The position numbers and the translations under genes are program-made. Positions 1 through 8,294 of a stretch of 64,000 nucleotides of DNA are shown one piece after another. Origin of the DNA: Bacteroidales bacterium (lineage in GTDB: Bacteria > Bacteroidota > Bacteroidia > Bacteroidales > BM520); the NCBI GenBank assembly GCA_016285515.1, contig JAEEQW010000008.1:1-64000 (forward strand), written 5' to 3'. Every line of letters begins with the position of its first letter. Position 1 is the stretch's first letter. The notes under the pieces were generated by a model. That model searched no databases and had not been told where the DNA came from. It worked only from the letters and a program-made list of their open reading frames with translations.

Positions 1-1694
1 GCCGCGTAATGTTCGGCAGCACCCGTCCGCTTACGGCCAAGTTCTTTTTGCAAAGCGTTCACATTCTCTTTGCTCTGCCGTAAGCTTCGTTCCAATTCCT
101 CGCGTTCCTTCTGGTAGGCACTGCGTTCCGCCTCCAACTCTTCCTCATGCCGTTTCTTGGTCTTCTCTATCTCTTTTTCCGATTTGTCTTTCTGTAATTT
201 CAGTTCATCTTCATGCCTTTTCACTATTTCTTCCACCTTCTGCTGATGTTTTTGCTCGGCATCGGCTAACTGTTGTTCGGCTTCCGCCTGCAATCGCCTT
301 AACTCATTTTCGTGCTCTTGCTCTGTCTCACCAAGCATCCTGTCCGCTTCTTCTTGCTGCTCCTTCAATAGCTTCTTGCTCTTTAGCTTTGCTAAAATAA
401 TGATGGTTATTACAACCACAACGGCAACAGGCACGATTATTTTTATTGTTTTTTTTATAGACCTTTCTCTTTCTGCTTCCGCCTCTTTCTCTTGCTTTTG
501 ATTCTGGTAATTCTTGAACATGTCTTCAAGTTTCGAGACCAAAGCCTTGTTCTCTCCCTCAGGTTTCTTGTAATCAGCCAAGAAACGTGTACATTCATTC
601 GACTTGGCTTGGTCACCAATACTATCATAAATGAAACGCAAATAATTCGCTGATAGGATTTGAGAGATTTGGTCATCTTTATTCTCAAACACGGGTTCTA
701 AATATCTTAGCGCCGAATCATATATTCCTTCTTCATAATATATTCCACCTATAGTCAAATATCGAGTTAATAGCTCATTATTATTATCTGAAAGGACAAG
801 AAGCTGTTTTATCTCATTCAAAGTTTGCTCTGTTCCTAATCCAACTTGATAATCACATAGAGCTTTGGTAGATATAATGTTTCTATACACAACATTCTGA
901 GGATTGGAAATACCTTCTATAGCCTTAGAATAATAGTTTATTGCAACATCCTTGTCTCCCTTCTTGTCATATTGTTTCCCAATATGATAATAAATAATAG
1001 GTATGTTTTGGGATAGCATTGGCTCTTTTTGGCAGTAGGCCAAGGCCTGCTCACCGCAGGCAATAGCAGGATCCATCATAAACTGAATTGAAAAAAGCTC
1101 TAGTAAACGACTATAAACAATATTCATAAATACAGCCATTTCTCCTATCAGTTCTTTTTCCTCAAAATGTGCTTCCACCATTTCCAACGCATTCAGGTAT
1201 TCCTCACAAGCGTTCACCACATCGGCCCGCTCATAATACCCCACACCATTGATATAATGTGCCCGCGCATCCAAAAACGCAATGTTTTGGGCATTTTTGG
1301 CGGACGCACGCGGTGCGTCCCTACGGCTGTCCGTCTTATATTCATCCACTGCAACTATTGAATCAAAATAATCCACCGCCTTCAGCAACTCCTCACGGTT
1401 ACTCTGCTCATAATAGTTCTTATACAGCAATTCCGAAATCAGCATCTGGCAATAATACCCCTCAAACTCATCCAAGCTGTCCGCCTCGGGGCTTGCCGCA
1501 AACTTCAACATCACCGTCAAAGCACTGTCTGGCTGCTTCCACATCAGCGAGTCTATCTCCTTTAAAGCTTCAAGCGCGGCAGTCCCACTCTGAGAGGTGG
1601 TGCCCGTCAAGGCGGGGGAGTCAGGAGAACTTCCACATCTCACCATCACAGCAATCAGAAGTCCCAATACTAATATGTGATGCAAGCATTTCAT
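1..1694 (-). CDS. TPR / transmembrane / coiled-coil protein, partial at left edge
   Basis: An open frame runs on the minus strand from an ATG at 1694 to the window edge with no stop, about 564 codons, so the C-terminus is missing. The N-terminus (MKCLHHILVLGLLIAVMVRC) is a hydrophobic export signal with a Cys near its end, though Arg before the Cys is a poor lipobox. Residues about 40-400 are helical TPR-like repeats (for example around YYHIGKQYDKKGDKDVAINY). A single membrane segment, roughly residues 413-434 (IIVPVAVVVVITIIILAKL), is followed by a highly charged coiled coil of Glu, Lys and Gln. This periplasmic TPR, membrane helix and cytoplasmic coiled-coil layout is common in Bacteroidota regulatory or signalling proteins, some ending in a LuxR-type HTH; that end is outside the window. 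Residues about 125-135 are encoded by an inserted palindromic repeat. Function unknown. Confidence 0.8.
   Translation of the reverse strand, partial: MKCLHHILVLGLLIAVMVRCGSSPDSPALTGTTSQSGTAALEALKEIDSLMWKQPDSALTVMLKFAASPEADSLDEFEGYYCQMLISELLYKNYYEQSNREELLKAVDYFDSIVAVDEYKTDSRRDAPRASAKNAQNIAFLDARAHYINGVGYYERADVVNACEEYLNALEMVEAHFEEKELIGEMAVFMNIVYSRLLELFSIQFMMDPAIACGEQALAYCQKEPMLSQNIPIIYYHIGKQYDKKGDKDVAINYYSKAIEGISNPQNVVYRNIISTKALCDYQVGLGTEQTLNEIKQLLVLSDNNNELLTRYLTIGGIYYEEGIYDSALRYLEPVFENKDDQISQILSANYLRFIYDSIGDQAKSNECTRFLADYKKPEGENKALVSKLEDMFKNYQNQKQEKEAEAERERSIKKTIKIIVPVAVVVVITIIILAKLKSKKLLKEQQEEADRMLGETEQEHENELRRLQAEAEQQLADAEQKHQQKVEEIVKRHEDELKLQKDKSEKEIEKTKKRHEEELEAERSAYQKEREELERSLRQSKENVNALQKELGRKRTGAAEHYA
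1302..1320. repeat. Palindromic repeat inserted inside the TPR gene
   Basis: GGACGCAC at 1302-1309 and GTGCGTCC at 1313-1320 form an 8-bp stem around a GCG loop, followed by CTACGGCTGTCCG. The composition is far more GC-rich than the surrounding gene, and the wording (gtaggg..., gacgca...) matches the repeat family in the intergenic stretch at 1768-2018. The reading frame passes through it and gives the low-complexity string SRRDAPRASAKNAQ. I infer insertion of a dispersed repeat that kept the frame open. Confidence 0.7.
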
Positions 1695-1699
1695 GCCTG

Positions 1700-1707
1700 C
1701 AAAATTA
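1700..1707 (-). promoter_or_regulatory. Possible -7 element (TAATTTTG) at the start of the TPR gene
   Basis: The minus strand reads TAATTTTG, matching the Bacteroidota -7 consensus TAnnTTTG. It lies only five bases before the ATG at 1694, so transcription from it would start at or inside the start codon. Either the message is leaderless or the match is chance. No convincing -33 TTTG was seen. Confidence 0.3.
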
Positions 1708-1767
1708 GTGAAAATCTGTCAAACTCAATCAAAAATCTCTTCCTTTCAGTAGTGGATGCCGACATTT

Positions 1768-1925
1768 GTAGGGCTGTCGTACCACGGCAGCCGCATTGTT
1801 TGTACCACGGCAGCCACCTTGTAATGGCTGCCACAATGTGACAGCCCTACAATATGCCACAATGTGACAGCCCTACAATATGCCACAATGCTTCGATATG
1901 CTCAGCAACCATGTGACAGCCTTAC
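1768..1925. repeat. Nested direct and inverted repeats in a gene-free stretch
   Basis: The stretch 1695-2031 holds no credible gene. A 26-bp unit beginning gccacaatgtgacagccct occurs in tandem at 1830-1855 and 1856-1881, with a third partial copy at 1882-1890. GTAGGGCTGTC at 1768-1778 is the exact reverse complement of GACAGCCCTAC at 1840-1850 and 1866-1876, with a one-mismatch copy at 1915-1925. GTACCACGGCAGCC occurs at 1779-1792 and 1802-1815, and GGCTGCC at 1826-1832 is complementary to part of it. Hairpins could form between several pairs. There are no regular spacers, so this is not a CRISPR array. Confidence 0.85.
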
Positions 1926-1992
1926 AATGGACGCAATTATTCCACCGCGATTTCATTGGCGGACGCATGCTTTTTGAGACAACGCACGCTTT

Positions 1993-2018
1993 TAGAGACA
2001 ACGCATGCGTTGTCTCTA
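1993..2018. repeat. Perfect 26-bp palindrome downstream of lnt
   Basis: TAGAGACAACGCA at 1993-2005 is followed directly by its exact reverse complement TGCGTTGTCTCTA at 2006-2018. A partial copy of the left arm (gagacaacgcacgc) lies just before it at about 1976-1989. It ends 14 bases from the lnt stop codon, so the transcript of lnt could fold there. No T-run follows on either strand, so a classical terminator is not clear. It resembles dispersed palindromic repeats more than a regulator site. Confidence 0.85.
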
Positions 2019-2031
2019 CTAATGTGTACAT

Positions 2032-3642
2032 TTATATGCGGTTACGCCTATTGGCGATACTGTTGATGATGGAAATCACAACCAATGCCAATATCATGGA
2101 GACTGCTATGTCAGCAAGCCAGTCACCGAAACGGGAATAAAACGTCACCTTGTCGTTGAGGTTTATTGTGGCTTTGAAGACATCTGGCTTCCAATATGGA
2201 GTTTGATGGGTGATAACACCGCGCTGGTCAACGATGCAGGAAATACCCGTATTAGCTGAACGCGCTATGCTGCGCCTGTGCTCTATCGCGAGAATGCTTG
2301 CATAAGCGCAGTGCTGACGATAACCTTGAGTATCCCTCCACCATCCGTCATTTGTAGAGATGAACAGAACGTTGGCATTGTTTCTAACGTATTGGGCTAC
2401 GTGTGCACCGAAAACGGATTCATAGCAGATTACGGAACCGATTACAGCCCTGCTGTTCATACTCCAGAACGGTATTATTTCCTTGTCTGTGCCGAGCGTG
2501 CCTACCGTGCCACCCAAGTCCAATGCCAAATTCTCGATGAATGGCATATATCTGATATACGGCATTATCTCTACTCCCGGGGTCAGTTTCGACTTATGAT
2601 GCAATTGCAGCGTTTCGGTAGTGTCAATGAACATATTGGTGTTGTAGGCATCATAAAATGTGCCATTGCCTCTGTCGCGGGCTGAAGCTGGATGCTCCTC
2701 GCCTTTGTCGTAAAGCCTGTACGTGGAAGTCCCTACTATTACTGCTGCACCAGGCGCATTTTCACGCAGATATTCTCTGTAATAATTAATGTAATTGCAC
2801 TGGCTCAAGTCGTTTTCCCATGTCCTGGTCTGCATCATTGATTCAGGACACACTATGAAATCTGTGTTGCTGTCGACGAAAGGTTTTGTCATAGCAGTGA
2901 ATCTTCCAAGGACTTCAGCCTCTGTAAGGGTGTATTGTTCGTGATAGGGATCACTGTTCGGCTGATATACAACGACATCTATAGGTCTGCTCTCCTCTTT
3001 GTATGAGTTGAACATTATTACTGAAATAACAATAGGTATGATAATAAAACATACTGGAGCAATCAGCTTGCGGAGAAGCTCTTTAGTGTCATGTTCATTG
3101 AAAAAATTATCAATTGCTTTGAATATCAATATATTAGTAAGTAACACCCATAGTGTTCCTCCTTCGACTCCTGTGATGGAATACCACTGAATCAGTGACG
3201 GACTGGTGGCAAAAACATTTCCAAGATTGAGCCAGGGCCAGTTGATTTCCCAAGTGTAATGCAGCTTTTCAAAGCCGATCCAGAAAGGAATAAGCGCCAG
3301 CTGACCTTTGTTTTTGTCGAAAGCATTGAATCTCACAAAATGATAAATCTGGAATGTCAATGTCATGAGAAATGCATTCAGTACGCATGCTAAAATGCCG
3401 CCAACTCCCGATGCATAGCAAATCCACCAGGTTGTGATGCTGTTGAATATAAGAAATGCTATGAATGAATACACCATGATTATCCATGAACCATGTTTTG
3501 TATTGGCTCCGAGGTCTTTTTCAATTATCAGAAGCGGAACGAATGCCACAAAGATAATTGGAGCAAAACCGTATGTGGGCCATGCGGCAGCAAGCAGCAG
3601 TCCGGAAAGAACTGACAGTAGCAGATTTCTATATTTTTTCAT
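2032..3642 (-). CDS. lnt: Apolipoprotein N-acyltransferase
   Basis: Lnt transfers an acyl chain from a phospholipid to the N-terminal Cys of apolipoproteins in the inner membrane, the last step of lipoprotein maturation. The 536-residue protein has several N-terminal membrane segments (residues about 7-210) and then a carbon-nitrogen hydrolase domain. The triad is visible: Glu267 in FIVCPESMM, Lys352 in HHKSKLTPGVE and Cys406 in GSVICYES. A final hydrophobic helix (WLADIAVSMILALVVISII) closes the protein. The ATG overlaps the rnr stop codon by one base (TAATG on the minus strand), which suggests translational coupling. The palindrome at 1993-2018 lies just past its stop. Confidence 0.95.
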   Translation of the reverse strand: MKKYRNLLLSVLSGLLLAAAWPTYGFAPIIFVAFVPLLIIEKDLGANTKHGSWIIMVYSFIAFLIFNSITTWWICYASGVGGILACVLNAFLMTLTFQIYHFVRFNAFDKNKGQLALIPFWIGFEKLHYTWEINWPWLNLGNVFATSPSLIQWYSITGVEGGTLWVLLTNILIFKAIDNFFNEHDTKELLRKLIAPVCFIIIPIVISVIMFNSYKEESRPIDVVVYQPNSDPYHEQYTLTEAEVLGRFTAMTKPFVDSNTDFIVCPESMMQTRTWENDLSQCNYINYYREYLRENAPGAAVIVGTSTYRLYDKGEEHPASARDRGNGTFYDAYNTNMFIDTTETLQLHHKSKLTPGVEIMPYIRYMPFIENLALDLGGTVGTLGTDKEIIPFWSMNSRAVIGSVICYESVFGAHVAQYVRNNANVLFISTNDGWWRDTQGYRQHCAYASILAIEHRRSIARSANTGISCIVDQRGVITHQTPYWKPDVFKATINLNDKVTFYSRFGDWLADIAVSMILALVVISIINSIANRRNRI

Positions 3643-5867
3643 TATTCGTCAAATGCTAAATCCATTTGTTTCTGTTGAAGGTCCACTTTTTTGACAAGGA
3701 CTTTAACCGGGTCGCCGAGTTTGTAGGCTTTGCCGTGGTGGAAACCGAGAACCTGATAGTTGTCTTCATCAAGATAGTAGAAGTCATCCTTCATTTCCTC
3801 AAGACGGACCAGGCCTTCACCCTTGCAGATGTCAACGGCAACGAAAAGTCCCCATTTTGAAACACCGGAAATGACACCGGAGCAGACTTTTCCAATATAT
3901 CCGACCATGTATTCCATCTGTTTCAGTTTGGTGGAATCTCTTTCGGCATCGGCGGCACGTTTCTCCATTTCACTGCAGTGAACGCATTTTTCCTCAAGTT
4001 CGGACTTTGAAGGTATATCGGTCTCTTTGTTGAGATAAGCCGAAAGCAGACGGTGAACCATGAGGTCTGGATAACGGCGGATAGGAGAGGTGAAATGTGT
4101 ATAGTAATCGAAGGCAAGACCATAGTGACCGATGTTGATGGTGGAATAGACAGCTTTGGCCATTGTACGGACTGCAATTGCCGAAATCATGTTCTCCTCT
4201 GCCTTGCCTGATATGGCTTTAAACAATGAGTTGAGTGAATTGGAGATGGTTTTGTTATTTGTGAGGTTAATCTTGTAGCCTATCTTTGTGATGAAATCTG
4301 CAAATTGCTGCAGTTTGGCTTCATTAGGCTTGTCATGGACACGATAAACGAAAGGTTTGTATGAATCAGTGAGTTTGTCTTTGCCGAAGTGGATTATCTG
4401 TTCGGCAACGTTTCTGTTGGCAAGCAGCATGAACTCTTCAATGAGGTGGTTTGAATCTTTGCTTTCCTTGATATATACCTCGATAGGTTTGCCCTCTTCA
4501 TCAAGTTTGAACTTGACCTCTTCGGACCCGAAGTCTATTGCGCCTTTCTTGAACCTGTTGTCACGCAGCTTTTTGGCGATTCCGTTAAGAATGGTGAGGA
4601 TTTCGGAAAAATCATCTTTGGTTTTTCCTTCGATGATATCCTGCGCCTCATCGTAATTCATGCGCCGGTTGGAGTTGATGATTGTCCTTCCGAACCATGC
4701 ACTATGGACTTTGGCGTTTTTATCCATCTGAAATACGGCGGAGAAACAAAGTTTGTCAACGTTTGGCTGCAATGAACAGAGGTTGTTGCTGAGCGTTTCC
4801 GGCAGCATTGGGATAGTGCGGTCAACGAGATATACAGACGTTCCGCGGTCAAATGCCTCCTCATCAATGATTGAGCCCGGTTTCACATAATATGATACAT
4901 CGGCAATGTGAACACCGATTTCATAAATGCCACCGTTGAGAGCTTCTATTGATATTGCATCATCGAAATCTTTTGCATCGGCAGGGTCAATGGTGAATGT
5001 CGTGATTTTTCTGAAGTCTTTCCTGCGTTTATATTCCTCAGCCGGTATTGTTGTCGGTATTTTTTGAGCTTCACGTTCAACATGTTCTGGAAAATGTGTC
5101 GGAAATGCGTTGTTCACGAGGATTGACATCATCTCAACGTTGTTGTCACCAGGTTTTCCGAGGACTTCCACCACTTTTCCTATTGGGTTCTTGGAGTTTG
5201 CGGGCCATTCGACCAGTTCCACAACGACTTTCTCGCCCTCTTTTGCATTGTTTATGTCTTCGGCAGGGATGAAGAAATCCACAGGTGTGCAGTCGCCGTC
5301 AATTACAACAAAAGCATACTTTCTCGACAGTTGGATGACTCCGACAAATTGGTTTTTCTCACGTTTTACGACTTCTATGACCTTGCCTTCAAGCTTTCTG
5401 TCTTTGCGTTTAGGGAATAGCCTTACCTTTACGATATCTTTGTTGAAGGCAGTGCCGGTGTTGTTTGAAGCGATGAATACATCTTCATCTTCGCCGGGGA
5501 CTATCACATACCCTTTCCCTGTTGATTTGATTTCGATTTTGCCCTCAAGGATTGTACCCTGCGGCTCGTTCATTTCTGCGACTTCAGGATTCAGCTGGAA
5601 TTTGCCGCGGGAAACTTCAAGGATGGCCTCCACCGATTTCAGGTCATTAAGCATGTTTTTAACCAGGTCACGGCTCGCCTTGTCCTCAATTCCGAGCTGT
5701 GAGGCTATCTGTCGATAGTTGAATGTCTCTAATGGATTGGTTGTGAATATATCAAGGATTTTGGCCATGAAACTGTTCTTTTTCAGTCTGCTTATCTCCA
5801 GTGAAGTGTTTCTTCTGGCTTTGCCTTTCTTGGTGTTTTTACTTTTCTTGTTGTTCGATTTTTTCAT
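3642..5867 (-). CDS. rnr: Ribonuclease R (3'-5' exoribonuclease)
   Basis: RNase R degrades structured RNA in the 3' to 5' direction. The 741-residue protein starts with a Lys-rich basic tail (residues 1-30), then a winged-helix-like segment (about 31-95), cold-shock/OB domains (about 105-235), the RNB catalytic domain with the metal-binding motif TIDPADAKDFDD at residues 292-303, and a C-terminal S1 domain (SGVSKWGLFVAVDICKGEGL). Length and order fit the family. The start ATG lies just upstream of the basic tail. It precedes lnt with a one-base overlap, so the two are probably one transcript. Confidence 0.95.
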   Translation of the reverse strand: MKKSNNKKSKNTKKGKARRNTSLEISRLKKNSFMAKILDIFTTNPLETFNYRQIASQLGIEDKASRDLVKNMLNDLKSVEAILEVSRGKFQLNPEVAEMNEPQGTILEGKIEIKSTGKGYVIVPGEDEDVFIASNNTGTAFNKDIVKVRLFPKRKDRKLEGKVIEVVKREKNQFVGVIQLSRKYAFVVIDGDCTPVDFFIPAEDINNAKEGEKVVVELVEWPANSKNPIGKVVEVLGKPGDNNVEMMSILVNNAFPTHFPEHVEREAQKIPTTIPAEEYKRRKDFRKITTFTIDPADAKDFDDAISIEALNGGIYEIGVHIADVSYYVKPGSIIDEEAFDRGTSVYLVDRTIPMLPETLSNNLCSLQPNVDKLCFSAVFQMDKNAKVHSAWFGRTIINSNRRMNYDEAQDIIEGKTKDDFSEILTILNGIAKKLRDNRFKKGAIDFGSEEVKFKLDEEGKPIEVYIKESKDSNHLIEEFMLLANRNVAEQIIHFGKDKLTDSYKPFVYRVHDKPNEAKLQQFADFITKIGYKINLTNNKTISNSLNSLFKAISGKAEENMISAIAVRTMAKAVYSTINIGHYGLAFDYYTHFTSPIRRYPDLMVHRLLSAYLNKETDIPSKSELEEKCVHCSEMEKRAADAERDSTKLKQMEYMVGYIGKVCSGVISGVSKWGLFVAVDICKGEGLVRLEEMKDDFYYLDEDNYQVLGFHHGKAYKLGDPVKVLVKKVDLQQKQMDLAFDE

Positions 5868-5921
5868 ATTTTAATAACTATTACATTTCAAAATTCAAAC
5901 TGTCAACTTTATAATCTGTTT

Positions 5922-7640
5922 CTACAGAGTGGAGTTTATCAGATTTTGCGTGTATTCTTTCTTAGGGTTATTGATAATATCAAACGGTGTGCCTTTCTCA
6001 ATTATTGCACCGTCCTTCATAACTATCAGGTTGTCGGAAACATGGTTGACTACTGCTATGTCATGAGTGATGAACATCATGCTGAGGCCGAATTCGTTCA
6101 TAAGCTGCTGTAGCAGATTAAGCACCTTGGCCTGGACGGATACATCAAGTGACGACACCGGTTCATCGCAAATCAGAAGTTTCGGGTCGAGAGTCAATGC
6201 CCGGGCAATACATATCCTTTGTCGCTGTCCGCCGGAAAACTCGTGAGGATATTTGTAGAAATCTGATTGGCTAAGTCCCACTTTATCAAGCAGGTATTTT
6301 ATCTTTTCCATGCGTTGGCTGTTGGTGTCGAGGATGTTGTGGACAATAAGCGGTTCCATCAGAATTGAACCAACTGACAGTTTGGGGTTCAGAGATGAAT
6401 ACGGGTCCTGGAAAACCATCTGGATTTCGCGGCAGATTTGTTTTTTCTCTTTCCGTTTTATCGACAGGATGTCGGTGCCTTTGAAGATTATTTTGCCCGA
6501 CGTCGGCTTTAGAAGTCCTGCAACTGCATTGGCCGTAGTGGATTTTCCGCATCCCGATTCACCGAGTATTCCAAGTGTCTCCCCTTCGTGGATAATGAAG
6601 GATATGTCGTTCACGGCATTGACATAGCTTGTTGTTTTTCCGAAAAAATTGTGTGACTTGGGGTATCTGATTATTAGATTTTCGACTGTGAGCAGAGGCT
6701 TGTCGAACTTTTTCGGCTCGGTTTCTTTAATTGTAAGGGAATCAATGTATTGCTTAACGTTGAAGTTTTTGTCTTTTGATGAACAGGCTTCGATGTCTTC
6801 AATGGTTGGGAGATGGCGGAGACGGCTGCGAAGAGGCGGACGGCAGGCGAGAAGTCCCATTGTATATGGACATTGTGGCCGATTGAAGATATCGTCGGCA
6901 GTACCTGTTTCCACCACCTTCCCTTTGTTCATAACTACAACGTAATCAGCTATTTCATGAATTATTCCGAGATTATGGGATATCATGATGACAGCTATGT
7001 TGTGCTTTTGTTGGAGTGATTTGAGCAAATTGATGATACGTTTCTGGACGCTGACATCCAAGGCTGTTGTGGGTTCATCAGCTATGATGATGTCGGGGTG
7101 GCAGGCGATAGCAATGGCTATCATTACACGCTGGCGCTGACCTCCGGAAATCTCATGGGGATATGACTTGAAGATGTGTTCGGGTCGTGGAAGCCCCACT
7201 TCCTTAAAGAGTTCGATGGTTTCATTGTAGGCCTCTTCCTTAGTCTTATGCAGGTGTATCCGCAAAGCTTCAGTGACCTGTTTACCGCATCTTATCGAGG
7301 GATTGAGCGATGTCATCGGAGTCTGGAAGATGCAACTGATTCTGTGTCCCCTGAAATTAATGAGGCTCTTTTCGGAAGCATCCAACAGGTTGGTCTCGTT
7401 TCCGTTTTTATCTGTAAACACTGCTTCTCCGCTGTCGATTCGTGCAGGAGGGTAATCGAGAAGTTTTATCAGTGATAATGTTGTGACCGTTTTGCCTGAC
7501 CCCGATTCTCCGACTATGCCGAGTATTTTTCCACGGTTGACGGTAAAGGACACATTCTCAACAACCTTCTTGTAAACTGCATCTGAAAGGAAGGAAAGAG
7601 AGAAATCCTTAAGAGTCAATATGGTATCATTTTGTTGCAT
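5922..7640 (-). CDS. Peptide-type ABC transporter, two fused ATPase domains
   Basis: This 572-residue protein is a tandem of two nucleotide-binding domains of the dipeptide/oligopeptide (Opp/Dpp, YejF-like) importer class. Domain 1 has Walker A GESGSGKT, signature ISGGQRQRV and Walker B IIIADEPTTALD. Domain 2 has GESGCGKS, FSGGQRQRI and LLICDEPVSSLD. Between them is the Opp-type C-terminal extension (CPYTMGLLACRPPLRSR), normally found at the end of OppD-like subunits and close to substrate delivery. No permease or binding-protein gene lies nearby, so its partners must be encoded elsewhere. The substrate cannot be told from sequence. Confidence 0.93.
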   Translation of the reverse strand: MQQNDTILTLKDFSLSFLSDAVYKKVVENVSFTVNRGKILGIVGESGSGKTVTTLSLIKLLDYPPARIDSGEAVFTDKNGNETNLLDASEKSLINFRGHRISCIFQTPMTSLNPSIRCGKQVTEALRIHLHKTKEEAYNETIELFKEVGLPRPEHIFKSYPHEISGGQRQRVMIAIAIACHPDIIIADEPTTALDVSVQKRIINLLKSLQQKHNIAVIMISHNLGIIHEIADYVVVMNKGKVVETGTADDIFNRPQCPYTMGLLACRPPLRSRLRHLPTIEDIEACSSKDKNFNVKQYIDSLTIKETEPKKFDKPLLTVENLIIRYPKSHNFFGKTTSYVNAVNDISFIIHEGETLGILGESGCGKSTTANAVAGLLKPTSGKIIFKGTDILSIKRKEKKQICREIQMVFQDPYSSLNPKLSVGSILMEPLIVHNILDTNSQRMEKIKYLLDKVGLSQSDFYKYPHEFSGGQRQRICIARALTLDPKLLICDEPVSSLDVSVQAKVLNLLQQLMNEFGLSMMFITHDIAVVNHVSDNLIVMKDGAIIEKGTPFDIINNPKKEYTQNLINSTL

Positions 7641-7660
7641 AGATAAAAATCAATCACATA

Positions 7661-7692
7661 TTTGCAAAGGTATAAAAAAAAAATTACTTTTG
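7661..7692 (+). promoter_or_regulatory. Bacteroidota-type promoter for efp
   Basis: TTTG at 7661-7664 and TACTTTTG at 7685-7692 match the -33 TTTG and -7 TAnnTTTG boxes with a 20-base spacer. The -7 box ends 29 bases before the efp ATG. Confidence 0.7.
7665..7672 (-). promoter_or_regulatory. -7 element TACCTTTG for the ABC ATPase gene
   Basis: The minus strand reads TACCTTTG, a match to TAnnTTTG, 25 bases upstream of the ATG at 7640. It lies back-to-back with the efp promoter. No -33 TTTG was found at the expected distance. Confidence 0.5.
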
Positions 7693-7721
7693 CGGCCGAA
7701 TTAAATTAATAGTAAAAATTT

Positions 7722-8288
7722 ATGGCAACAACGGCAGATATTAGAAACGGATTGTGCATCGAATTCAATGGTGACCTTTGGACAGTAGTTGAATTTCAGC
7801 ACGTAAAACCAGGCAAGGGTCCTGCTTTCGTTAGAACAAAACTGAAAAATTTAAGAACAGGCAGAGTGCTTGACAACACATTCACATCAGGTGTAAAAAT
7901 CGAAGTTGCACGTGTTGAAAGACGTCAATATCAGTTTTCATACAAAGATGATTTGGGCTATCATTTTATGAATCAGGAAACATGGGAAGAGGTTCAGATT
8001 GATGAATCTTTAATCAATGCTCCTCAGTTCCTTCTTGAAGGACAGACTGTTGAAATAGTCTTCCATGCTGATACAGAAACTCCGCTTTCATGTGAGCTTC
8101 CTCCATTTGTTGACTTGACGGTTACATATACTGAACCGGGCGTAAAGGGCAATACGGCCACAAACACTCTCAAGGATGGTACCGTCGAAACTGGTGCGAA
8201 TGTTCGTATCCCTCTGTTTATCAATGAAGGAGAGAGAATCAGAGTCGATACTCGTACGGGTGAATATTCTGAAAGAATCAAAGATTAA
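7722..8288 (+). CDS. efp: Translation elongation factor P
   Basis: EF-P binds between the P and E sites of the ribosome and relieves stalling at polyproline. The 188-residue length is standard. The N-terminal KOW-like domain carries the tip loop [12 protein letters not shown] with Lys32 at the usually modified position; the central and C-terminal OB domains follow, ending in the expected [15 protein letters not shown]. No EpmA/EpmB modification genes are in the window. It has a clear promoter and is followed six bases later by the lpxD-like gene. Confidence 0.97.
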   Translation: MATTADIRNGLCIEFNGDLWTVVEFQHVKPGKGPAFVRTKLKNLRTGRVLDNTFTSGVKIEVARVERRQYQFSYKDDLGYHFMNQETWEEVQIDESLINAPQFLLEGQTVEIVFHADTETPLSCELPPFVDLTVTYTEPGVKGNTATNTLKDGTVETGANVRIPLFINEGERIRVDTRTGEYSERIKD

Positions 8289-8294
8289 ATTTCG

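Noticed and set aside
455-688. Minus-strand open frame of 77 residues
   Set aside because: It is an alternative frame inside the coding strand of the partial TPR/coiled-coil gene, basic and low complexity, with no family resemblance.
1259-1708. Plus-strand open frame of 149 residues opposite the TPR gene
   Set aside because: It lies antisense to a longer gene with clear TPR pattern and signal peptide; its Ser/Pro/Thr-rich composition is typical of a shadow frame.
1830-1890. Tandem 26-base copies as a possible CRISPR array
   Set aside because: Copies are head to tail with no unique spacers, only two and a third units, and no cas genes in the window.
1880-2140. Plus-strand open frame of 86 residues across the repeat island and lnt 3' end
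   Set aside because: It is made largely of repeat sequence and antisense lnt; no ribosome site or family signal.
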